Assembly: GCA_900551225.1 (NCBI GenBank)
Contig: URUZ01000220.1
Location: 1 to 9,175, forward strand
Length of the DNA: 9,175 nucleotides
From: an uncultured Clostridium sp.
Lineage (GTDB): Bacteria > Bacillota > Clostridia > Lachnospirales > Lachnospiraceae
Direction: 5' to 3'
Below the pieces are notes generated by a model, which had not been told where the DNA came from, did not search any database, and saw only the letters and a list, made by a program, of their open reading frames with translations. A program made the position numbers and the translations under genes. Of the stretch, positions 1-5,687 are shown piece by piece (within the stretch, counting starts at the first letter, position 1; the number at the start of each line of letters is the position of its first letter).

Positions 1-1
1 T

Positions 2-196
2 ACCTGGATTAAACATACTATGGGGCCAGTGTTGGCCTATCTTGCTGCCTGGACCTATTGGGTTGTTCATATACCTTATCTGGCGCAAAAACCGCAGGCT
101 ATTCTGATTGCGCTGGGATGGGCGCTGAAGGGCGATGGTTCGTTGATTAAAGAGTACACCGTCGTGGCGTTGCAGGGGCTGACGCTGGCGCTGTAG
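2..196 (+). pseudogene. Internal fragment of an APC-superfamily amino-acid permease (64 residues, both ends missing)
   Basis: A frame stays open from the window edge to a TAG at 194-196. It encodes a hydrophobic stretch beginning TWIKHTMGPVLAY, with AAWTYWVVHIPYLAQKPQA in the middle and VVALQGLTLAL at the end. The W-K-x-x-x-G-P start followed by a Trp/Tyr-rich membrane helix and a second hydrophobic segment resembles the TM3-TM4 region of APC-type amino-acid/antiporter permeases, which are normally about 450-500 residues. The N-terminus lies off the window. The stop is not a natural end: it appears exactly where the sequence turns into the antisense of the GH112 gene, so the C-terminal half is lost. 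Codon choice here (many CTG, GCG and TTG) differs from the adjacent sugar operon. The family call rests on remembered family patterns only and is moderate. It could also be another polytopic membrane protein. Confidence 0.5.
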
Positions 197-900
197 CCAA
201 ACCATTCTACAAATTTTTCTCGCTTCTGTTCATCAAAAACCAGAGTGAACTGATGGAAAAAGGTAGTAAACCGAACGACATCAACGTGGGGATTTTCACT
301 GCACCAGCGCCGGAGTTTTTCCTTCACATATTTCTGGGTTTTTGGCTGCCGTACGTCATAGGTCATCTGATGAGCCGCGTTATTCCAGTCATTAGTAAGA
401 AAGTTATACATATGAACCGGATCCCAGATCAGGAAGGCCAGAAAACTCACTGTGTACTGATGATAGGGAACAGATTGAATCACAACCTCTTCTGTTTCGG
501 CGTCAAAATACCAGTCTTGAGAGGCTGTTGCCTGCCCTGCTGTCCGGTCCATAACCTCCCACCAGCGTTTGGGATCATGGATGGTATTGAGCCGCAGCTG
601 CTCCGTATAAAATCCGTCCATTGGACGTATGCGCAGACATTTTTCCCGGGCTGTTACTGGGCTGCTGCATAAATATTCCTGCTGAATTTCTTCCGGATTC
701 GCCTCGGCCCACTCATTGTCTTTTCTGGTAGTATAATAGGTGGCATAGATTTTAGTTTTGCCGTCCAAAAGTTTTTCCGGCAGTCTTGTTCCGTCGCAGT
801 CTCGGAAGGCATCTGCATCCAGACGCTCCTTTAGTTCAAGTGTCTTTTCCACAATGTCTATGTCAGTGGGCAGCGTCAGCCTTCCTGCTATTTTTCTCAT
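76..900 (-). CDS. gnpA: Truncated GH112 1,3-beta-galactosyl-N-acetylhexosamine phosphorylase (N-terminal third with a foreign tail)
   Basis: Enzymes of this family split galacto-N-biose or lacto-N-biose with phosphate in the cytoplasm, giving galactose-1-phosphate plus GalNAc or GlcNAc. Residues 1-242 match the family's N-terminal region: GRLTLPTD near the start, RDCDGT at 33-38, IYATYYTTRKDNEWA at 51-65, VSFLAFLIWDPV at 151-162, LTNDW at 168-172, VVRFTTF at 208-214 and WFGYSASVSP at 233-242. Full-length members have roughly 720-750 residues. After residue 242 the frame (to a stop at 76-78) is the antisense of a permease fragment and has no GH112 similarity, so the product would lack the catalytic acid Asp (Asp313 in the Bifidobacterium longum enzyme). 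The start is supported by AAAGGAG (complement of 910-916), 9 bases upstream. It is the fourth gene of the sugar ABC operon, 30 bases after the permease gene. A galactosyl-rhamnose phosphorylase of the same family cannot be fully excluded from this fragment. Confidence 0.88.
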   Translation of the reverse strand: MRKIAGRLTLPTDIDIVEKTLELKERLDADAFRDCDGTRLPEKLLDGKTKIYATYYTTRKDNEWAEANPEEIQQEYLCSSPVTAREKCLRIRPMDGFYTEQLRLNTIHDPKRWWEVMDRTAGQATASQDWYFDAETEEVVIQSVPYHQYTVSFLAFLIWDPVHMYNFLTNDWNNAAHQMTYDVRQPKTQKYVKEKLRRWCSENPHVDVVRFTTFFHQFTLVFDEQKREKFVEWFGYSASVSPCNATTVYSLINEPSPFSAHPSAIRIACGFCAR

Positions 901-930
901 TGCAATTTTCTCCTTTAGGGATTTATATCA

Positions 931-1773
931 TTAACCTTTCAGTCCGCCGAGGCTCAAGCCGCTGATCAGCTTTTTCTGGACAAACAGATAGAATATCATG
1001 GTTGGCACCATGACAATTACCATTGCGGCAAACAGGGCGCCCCAATCCGTAGCATACTTTGACTGCTCCATAATGTTTTTCAGCCCCACGGGCAGTGTTT
1101 TCTTTACATCGCTTCTCAGAAACTGAAGTGCAAGAATATATTCATTCCAGTATTCCATAAATGAGAACATCAGCATTGTGGCAATTCCGGGTCTGCACAT
1201 GGGGAAAACGATACTGAGCATAGTCCGGAAATGCCCAGCCCCATCAATATTAGCTGCCTCCACATAAGTCTGATCAACACCTGCCATGAAACCAGACATC
1301 AGGAATATGTAAAAAGGCAGTGTGGTGCAGGCGTAGACAAGGCACAGGGCCAGGCGGTTGTCCAGCATTCCCAATTTCATCAGCAGCAGAAAAAGGGGTA
1401 CAACGAGATAATTCCGGTTGATAAACATACCCGCCATAAAAAGCATTTTGACCGGTGTGATAACCGGGCCGCGGTAACGTCCAAAGGCATAGGCGGCGGG
1501 CAGTACCAAAATTAATGAAAATAACATGGATAGCACAGTGATACCCAGCGAGTTTATAAAGTTCTGACCGATCTGGGCATTGGTCCACGCTCTCTGGAAA
1601 TTGTTCCACTGAAGCGTTTCAGGAAAAGCCGCAGGGTACTGGGAGATCTCATTGTTGCTCTTTAAGGCAGATATGAATGTCCAGACCAGAGGGCAGATTA
1701 CAAGTATAACCGATACAAACAGAAGAAGACGCAGCAGTCTTTGCATTATTTTATTCCCGTATCTTTTTTGCAT
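931..1773 (-). CDS. Carbohydrate ABC transporter permease, MalG/LacG type
   Basis: This is the second inner-membrane channel subunit of a CUT1-type sugar importer (280 residues, typical length). It has a first membrane helix at about 12-35, further hydrophobic segments at about 76-97, 108-133, 141-163, 195-218 and 246-265, and the ATPase-docking EAA loop at about 171-194 (VEAANIDGAGHF, then IVFPMCRP). The C-terminal QKKLISGLSLGGLKG is characteristic of MalG-type permeases. I placed the start at the ATG at 1773 because AGGAGG (complement of 1784-1789) lies 10 bases before it. A longer frame beginning with TTG at 1794 would overlap the stop of the preceding permease and place this Shine-Dalgarno inside the coding region. 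The substrate is inferred from the downstream GH112 gene: a galactosyl-N-acetylhexosamine disaccharide. Confidence 0.93.
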   Translation of the reverse strand: MQKRYGNKIMQRLLRLLLFVSVILVICPLVWTFISALKSNNEISQYPAAFPETLQWNNFQRAWTNAQIGQNFINSLGITVLSMLFSLILVLPAAYAFGRYRGPVITPVKMLFMAGMFINRNYLVVPLFLLLMKLGMLDNRLALCLVYACTTLPFYIFLMSGFMAGVDQTYVEAANIDGAGHFRTMLSIVFPMCRPGIATMLMFSFMEYWNEYILALQFLRSDVKKTLPVGLKNIMEQSKYATDWGALFAAMVIVMVPTMIFYLFVQKKLISGLSLGGLKG

Positions 1774-1790
1774 GGAAAATCCCCCTCCTC

Positions 1791-2681
1791 TCAATTCTTT
1801 CTAGCTGTAAGCAGCTGCGTAATCAGCGCCAGTATAAATAGAAAGATAAAAATCACTACGGACACAGACATGGCATACCCAAAATTTGCGTTTCCAAAGG
1901 CCTGGTTATTTACATAAGACAGCAATACCTCCGAATGGCCTTGGGGTTCTCCGTTTGTCATAACTGTAACAAATTGAAAACTCATATTCATGGTGGATAA
2001 AATGAAGAATACCATAGTGGTTCTCAGCGTCGGCCAGATTAAGGGCAGCGTGATTTTAAAAAACTCCTGTACCCTGCTGGCCCCCTCTAACTCTGCCACC
2101 TCATAAAGCTCTGGCGAAATTCCGTCCATGCCGGCTATATACATAACCATATAATATCCCACAGCCTGCCAGATCATTGCGGCCGCAATGATCCAAAGCA
2201 CATACCGGCTGTCACCCAGCCAGTTGGGCAGATCTTTTACACCACCGGTTTTAAGCAGGGAATTGATGATACCTGTAACAGGATTAAACAAATTTTTAAA
2301 TATAATACCAATCACCACAATGGATAGGACATTGGGAAAAAAGAGTACAATTCTGTAAAAATTAGCTTCACGCAGCTTCCCACGGCTTATAACAGCCGCA
2401 AAAAACAGTGCCAGTGACATGGTGACGGCAGTGACTAATATCATCAAAAATACTGTATTCTTAAATGCCATTAAAAACAGGTCGCTGGCAAAAAGCGTTT
2501 TGAAGTTGTCGAATCCAATAAATACCTTTTTTCCTGTCCCTCCGCTCCATTTATATAAAGACATTCGAAAGACTTGGAAAGCTGGATATAAAACAAACAG
2601 GGTGAAACCGGCCAGCGCCGGAAGAATGCAGCATGTAAGAAACCGCTTTTCTTTTTTTGTTTGGTTTGAAATTCTGCTCAT
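1791..2681 (-). CDS. Carbohydrate ABC transporter permease, MalF/LacF type
   Basis: This is the first channel subunit of the same CUT1 sugar importer (296 residues). A short basic cytoplasmic N-terminus (TKKEKR at 8-13) leads into a first helix with the typical ILPALAGFTLFVLYPAF at about 19-35. More membrane segments follow at about 73-98, 108-129, 160-182, 220-240 and 268-290. The EAA loop that contacts the ATPase is at 194-217 (EVAELEGASRVQEFF, then ITLPLIWP). A weak AAAGGA (complement of 2690-2695) sits 8 bases before the ATG. The gene begins 15 bases after the stop of the binding protein, and its end lies about 17 bases before the MalG-type start, so the genes are almost certainly co-transcribed. 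It acts with the other permease and needs an ATPase that is not encoded here. Confidence 0.94.
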   Translation of the reverse strand: MSRISNQTKKEKRFLTCCILPALAGFTLFVLYPAFQVFRMSLYKWSGGTGKKVFIGFDNFKTLFASDLFLMAFKNTVFLMILVTAVTMSLALFFAAVISRGKLREANFYRIVLFFPNVLSIVVIGIIFKNLFNPVTGIINSLLKTGGVKDLPNWLGDSRYVLWIIAAAMIWQAVGYYMVMYIAGMDGISPELYEVAELEGASRVQEFFKITLPLIWPTLRTTMVFFILSTMNMSFQFVTVMTNGEPQGHSEVLLSYVNNQAFGNANFGYAMSVSVVIFIFLFILALITQLLTARKN

Positions 2682-2696
2682 ATGGCGATTCCTTTA

Positions 2697-4103
2697 CTAT
2701 TCCGCAGACACCACGGAATCCTTTACCTTTTCACACATCTCAACTGTAGCATTGATCCAGTCATCCACAGTCTCCTTTTTGTCTACAACTGCATTTATAT
2801 GTCCAAAGAATACCTTCTTAGGTACGATTTCACTGTCAACAGCCACGAAGTTGCCGATATACGGTTTGTATCCGTTTTCAAAAGACTGAAAGGTGGAATA
2901 GACCATGGGGCTGACCACATCCTTTACAAGTTCAGTAGCGCCTGCTACAGGAGGAATTCCGTGAGTGGTTTCAGCATTGAGACGGATTGCCTCATCTGTA
3001 TAGAGAAAAGCCAGGAAATCTTTGGCCTCCTGTACATGGTTTGCGGCAGCTGGAATATAAACCTCCTCAACGGTGGACTGAAGGTACTTGTGGGCAGAAC
3101 CATCCAGAGCTGGTGTTGGTGCAAAACCCCATTCGAAAGGTTTTCCGTTGATCACTTCCCCCTGTATGTCTTTCATCTCCGCTACAATCCAGGAACCGCA
3201 GGGAACAAAAAGGGCAGAACCATTCATCACGGAGGTCTGAGCTGTAGTATGGTCAATCCCGGTGGTGTTGGGGAGCAGATAGCCATCTCCGAGTTTGGAA
3301 ATTAGATCAAAAACTGTTTTCACTTCAGGCTTCTGCCACTGTGACGAATCGTAACGAAAAGCGCTGTTCATTCCGTCTACTCCCAATTGAGCGGTCAGAA
3401 GAGGGATAAGAACGGCACCCATATAGCCGGGATCATTACCGCCCTGGTAGGTAAAGAGGGAACGGTCTGTTCTGCCGCAGATATCTTTCCCCTTAATATC
3501 ATTTCCAAGGGCAAAAAATTCATCCCAGGTAGCAGGAACCGAAAGGCCCGCCTCCTCAAATAAGGTGGCATTGTAAAACAGTCCGTTTGCAGTGTAGTAA
3601 AGTGGAGCAAGGTAGACCTTGCCATCCCCATAAGGCTGGGACAGTGAAGTGTCCAAAAAGCCATCGAGTATTTTACCTTTCAGCTCTCCTTCAAAGATGT
3701 CGGTCAGGTCCGCCAGGGCGTTATCCTTAATCAGGCGCTGAGCCAGGCCGGAAACATTATTGCTGGGGCAGTAGATAAAATCAGGCACTTCTCCTGCAAG
3801 CATAGAGGAGTTGACCTTTTCCCCAATGGAAGGGTCACAGTCGATTTCAAAGGTTACATTTGGATGCTCCTTTGTGTAGGCTTCTGTGACAGCTGCCCAG
3901 AATTGATCCCCATAACCTCCTTTAAAGATGGCCAGACTTAGTGTGACTGGTTCTTTCCCCGCAGTCTCCGTTCCGTCTGTCTGTACGTTAGTCTCAATCG
4001 CCTGACTCTGGGTTTCCGCTTTAGGCGGAGTAGAACAGGCGGCCAGTGAGCTTCCAAGCATAGCGGTAGCACAAGTAAGTGCAATCAGTTTCTTACATTT
4101 CAT
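2697..4103 (-). CDS. Sugar ABC transporter substrate-binding lipoprotein (family 1)
   Basis: This is the extracytoplasmic receptor of the importer (468 residues). It has a classic lipoprotein signal: basic KCKK, a hydrophobic core, then the lipobox LAAC with Cys23 as the predicted lipidation site. A flexible linker rich in Thr, Gln and Glu follows to about residue 53. The mature domain starts with VTLSLAIFKGGYGDQFW and carries family-1 features, such as an FxALYYTANGLFYN-like segment (here LAPLYYTANGLFYNATLFEEAG) and a C-terminal region with AKDFLAFLYTDEA. Genes like this are first in CUT1 operons, as here. A strong GGGAGG (complement of 4111-4116) lies 7 bases before the ATG. The ligand is not readable from sequence. 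Operon context with GH112 suggests galacto-N-biose or lacto-N-biose. Confidence 0.94.
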   Translation of the reverse strand: MKCKKLIALTCATAMLGSSLAACSTPPKAETQSQAIETNVQTDGTETAGKEPVTLSLAIFKGGYGDQFWAAVTEAYTKEHPNVTFEIDCDPSIGEKVNSSMLAGEVPDFIYCPSNNVSGLAQRLIKDNALADLTDIFEGELKGKILDGFLDTSLSQPYGDGKVYLAPLYYTANGLFYNATLFEEAGLSVPATWDEFFALGNDIKGKDICGRTDRSLFTYQGGNDPGYMGAVLIPLLTAQLGVDGMNSAFRYDSSQWQKPEVKTVFDLISKLGDGYLLPNTTGIDHTTAQTSVMNGSALFVPCGSWIVAEMKDIQGEVINGKPFEWGFAPTPALDGSAHKYLQSTVEEVYIPAAANHVQEAKDFLAFLYTDEAIRLNAETTHGIPPVAGATELVKDVVSPMVYSTFQSFENGYKPYIGNFVAVDSEIVPKKVFFGHINAVVDKKETVDDWINATVEMCEKVKDSVVSAE

Positions 4104-4132
4104 AAAAATACCTCCCTCTCATAATGAGTTTT

Positions 4133-4138
4133 ATTATA
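4133..4138 (-). promoter_or_regulatory. Candidate -10 element of the sugar ABC/GH112 operon
   Basis: The complement reads TATAAT, a perfect -10 hexamer. It would start transcription near 4126 and give a leader of about 20 bases ahead of the binding-protein gene. The hexamer 17 bases further upstream (complement of 4156-4161, TAAATC) is a poor -35, so help from an activator is likely. The alternative TATAAT at 4178-4183 would give a leader of about 70 bases. Confidence 0.4.
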
Positions 4139-4171
4139 ATACAATTTTCAACAACGATTTAGATTGATTGT

Positions 4172-4200
4172 GTTTTCATTATACGAACCAAGTTTTCGTT
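4172..4200. promoter_or_regulatory. Candidate AraC-type regulator site: direct repeat GTTTTCrTT, 20-base period
   Basis: GTTTTCATT at 4172-4180 and GTTTTCGTT at 4192-4200 differ at one base and start 20 bases apart, about two helical turns. Tandem half-sites on the same face of the helix are the usual AraC-family arrangement. Relative to the minus-strand TATAAT at 4133-4138 the repeat would cover roughly -46 to -74, the place expected for an activator. This is an inference from position and repetition. AT-rich DNA can produce such repeats by chance. Confidence 0.35.
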
Positions 4201-4235
4201 TCTCTATTCATATCTTGCTTAATTTTTTAGAATTC

Positions 4236-4264
4236 TTGCTTTTTACTGTGAATCATTATATAAT
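4236..4264 (+). promoter_or_regulatory. Promoter of the AraC-family regulator (TTGCTT-17-TATAAT)
   Basis: TTGCTT at 4236-4241 and a perfect TATAAT at 4259-4264 are separated by exactly 17 bases, a good sigma-A promoter. Transcription would begin near 4271 and leave a leader of about 85 bases before the regulator start. Confidence 0.6.
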
Positions 4265-4357
4265 TTTTTATAAAATCGGGAGAGCTATTTTACATTTTCG
4301 GCAATATGATTTGTATGTAATGTTGCTAATTCGGCTATTTGTTAAGGAGGAGAACTC

Positions 4358-5230
4358 ATGGGAAACAGGCGCTATCCCGTCAAGCTACAAAGCATACAGA
4401 AACTGAATGCCAAGCTCCTCTATGTGTCCACCTCAAAATATGAGGAGGATTGGCCAAGTCTGCCCCACACCCATCCATTTACGGAATTATTCTATGTTGT
4501 AAAGGGAGGCGGAGTTTTTTATCTTGACGGAAAAACATTTCCTATAACTGTGAACGATCTGGTTATTGTGGCATCTAATGTAGAACATACGGAGGAGTCT
4601 CTAGGAGGGACTCCGCTGGAGTATATTGCGCTGGGAATAGATGGACTCAGCTTCCTTGACACAGCATACTCCATTGGAAAGGCCCGCTACAATTATCAGA
4701 ACCGTCAGGAGATTCTCTCGATTATTCATATGCTTCTACAGGAGGTCCGCGAAGAGCAGTACGGATATGAACTGGTCTGTCAGAATCTCCTGGAGACACT
4801 TCTGATTCACATTATACGCTGGCAGCGTCTGATCCCCGCAGCGATCAGTAGTGCAGCAATAACCAAGGAGTGTGATCAGGTGAGGCGTTATATTGATGCA
4901 CACTACAGTGAGAATTTGTCTCTGGAACAGCTGGCCATATTTTCACATATGAACAAATTTTATCTTGTGCATGCTTTTACAAAGCTCACAGGACAGTCTC
5001 CTATACAATATGTGAAAAATAAACGCCTGGAAATTGGCAGGGAGCTCCTGGAACGAACAAATCACTCCATTTCAGAGATTGCCAGCTCCATAGGCTTCTC
5101 CTCTCAGTCGTATTTTGCGCAGGCTTTTAAAAAGTCAATGGGCATCAGTCCCAGCAGGTATCGGGAGAGGCACGCAGGAAATTCTGTAAAAACCGACTTG
5201 CCAAAACCCATGAAAGGTATTATATTGTAA
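4358..5230 (+). CDS. AraC-family transcriptional regulator with N-terminal cupin sensor
   Basis: This is a DNA-binding protein of 290 residues, the usual length for AraC regulators of sugar genes. An N-terminal cupin-like sensor spans about 20-95, with PHTHPFTELFYVVKG at 36-50 and a second His-containing strand (SNVEHTEES) near 73-81. A helical linker follows. The DNA-binding region covers about 172-272, with two helix-turn-helix units (about 186-209 and 236-258) and the AraC signature GFSSQSYFAQAFKKSMG at 246-262, followed by ISPSRYR. AAGGAGGAG at 4344-4352 sits 5 bases before the ATG and fixes the start. It is divergent from the sugar ABC/GH112 operon, so the natural inference is that it senses the imported disaccharide or a product and activates that operon. 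A possible role on the downstream DUF1858 gene is not indicated. Confidence 0.93.
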   Translation: MGNRRYPVKLQSIQKLNAKLLYVSTSKYEEDWPSLPHTHPFTELFYVVKGGGVFYLDGKTFPITVNDLVIVASNVEHTEESLGGTPLEYIALGIDGLSFLDTAYSIGKARYNYQNRQEILSIIHMLLQEVREEQYGYELVCQNLLETLLIHIIRWQRLIPAAISSAAITKECDQVRRYIDAHYSENLSLEQLAIFSHMNKFYLVHAFTKLTGQSPIQYVKNKRLEIGRELLERTNHSISEIASSIGFSSQSYFAQAFKKSMGISPSRYRERHAGNSVKTDLPKPMKGIIL

Positions 5231-5309
5231 AGGAATAGGAATACCGGAGTTACATTATATGTTAACTTATGGGAACAATAATTACGTACTGTTGAAGGAG
5301 GTAACACAA

Positions 5310-5513
5310 ATGGCAATTGATAAAGATATGCTGATCGGAGATTTAATCCAGGTAGATGAGGTGATTGCACCGGTTCTGATGAGAGCCGGAATGCACTGTC
5401 TGGGCTGCCCCGCTTCCCAGGCTGAGTCCCTGGAAGAAGCCTGCATGGTTCACGGAATCGACTGTGACACCCTGGTAAGCCAGATCAACGAAGTGTTGGC
5501 AGCTAAGGGCTGA
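5310..5513 (+). CDS. DUF1858 small redox-disulfide protein (hybrid-cluster-protein-associated type)
   Basis: This is a 67-residue cytoplasmic protein with the DUF1858 pattern: an N-terminal helical part (MLIGDLIQVDEVIAPVLMRAGMHC) and the CLGCP motif with Cys30 and Cys33, then AESLEEAC and GIDCDTLVSQINEVLA. Two more cysteines (45 and 52) follow. Family members are described as redox-disulfide domains, often found near hybrid-cluster proteins in anaerobes, but no biochemical role is certain. I chose the ATG at 5310 because AAGGAGGT (5295-5302) lies 7 bases before it. A longer frame from 5259 has no ribosome site and adds residues not seen in the family. It lies 79 bases after the AraC gene, with no convincing promoter between them, and ends at a strong terminator. 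Its link to sugar use is unclear and may be only positional. Confidence 0.9.
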   Translation: MAIDKDMLIGDLIQVDEVIAPVLMRAGMHCLGCPASQAESLEEACMVHGIDCDTLVSQINEVLAAKG

Positions 5514-5550
5514 TTGGATTATCAGATACGCCCTGCAGCTTCCTAAGAAT

Positions 5551-5597
5551 AAAAAGGCTTTTCTTCAAAGCATTCCGCTGGGAGAAAAGCCTTTTTT
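5551..5597 (+). terminator. Strong intrinsic terminator after the DUF1858 gene
   Basis: A perfect 14-base inverted repeat (AAAAAGGCTTTTCT at 5551-5564 with its complement at 5583-5596) encloses an 18-base loop and ends in a run of six T. It starts 37 bases after the DUF1858 stop and isolates the hexuronate operon from upstream transcription. The A-rich left arm makes it potentially bidirectional. Confidence 0.92.
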
Positions 5598-5608
5598 ATC
5601 AAAATCAA

Positions 5609-5637
5609 TTGACATTTGTGGATTATGAATGTAATAT
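5609..5637 (+). promoter_or_regulatory. Candidate promoter of the uxuA-uxuB-gntR operon
   Basis: TTGACA at 5609-5614 is a perfect -35 hexamer. At 17 bases the -10 is TAATAT (5632-5637), matching the consensus at four of six positions. It lies directly after the terminator and about 50 bases before the uxuA start. Confidence 0.6.
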
Positions 5638-5649
5638 ATTAGTATATTA
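5632..5649. promoter_or_regulatory. Candidate operator: 18-base near-perfect palindrome over the uxuA -10
   Basis: TAATATATTAGTATATTA reads the same on both strands except at one symmetric pair of positions (two of 18 bases). It covers the -10 element and start region of the uxu promoter, where a dimeric repressor would block transcription. The operon's own FadR-type GntR regulator is the obvious candidate. The site does not show the classic TnGTnnnACnA core, so the assignment is an inference, and AT-rich palindromes can arise by chance. Confidence 0.4.
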
Positions 5650-5687
5650 ACATGCAGATATAGAGGCAGAGCAGGAGGGAAAATGCA

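Larger units (their letters stand above)
4104..4357. promoter_or_regulatory. Divergent promoter region between the sugar operon and the AraC-type regulator
   Basis: These 254 AT-rich bases separate two divergent genes and must hold promoters for both. On the minus strand a TATAAT lies at 4133-4138 (complement), about 30 bases before the binding-protein start, with no good -35 hexamer at the usual distance. That fits an activator-dependent promoter. A second minus-strand TATAAT lies at 4178-4183, also without a consensus -35. On the plus strand a much better promoter (4236-4264) serves the regulator. A near-perfect direct repeat at 4172-4200 is a candidate regulator site. Confidence 0.55.

Noticed and set aside
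1..200. Insertion-sequence end or phage attachment site at the left junction
   Set aside because: No terminal inverted repeat, target duplication, transposase or integrase coding is visible. The left part reads as an ordinary membrane-protein fragment.
253..672. Open frame of 139 codons on the plus strand opposite the GH112 gene
   Set aside because: The minus strand has clear GH112 motifs through this span. The plus frame has no recognisable domain or ribosome site.
2682..3305. Open frame of 207 codons on the plus strand opposite the binding-protein gene
   Set aside because: It is antisense to a well-supported lipoprotein gene, has biased and unlikely composition, and no ribosome site.
4164..4406. 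Open frame of 80 codons running through the divergent promoter into the AraC gene
   Set aside because: It has no ATG with a ribosome site, contains the promoter elements, and overlaps the AraC start in another frame.
5259..5309. N-terminal extension of the DUF1858 protein from an upstream ATG
   Set aside because: There is no ribosome site before 5259, while AAGGAGGT lies correctly before the ATG at 5310. The family pattern begins there.
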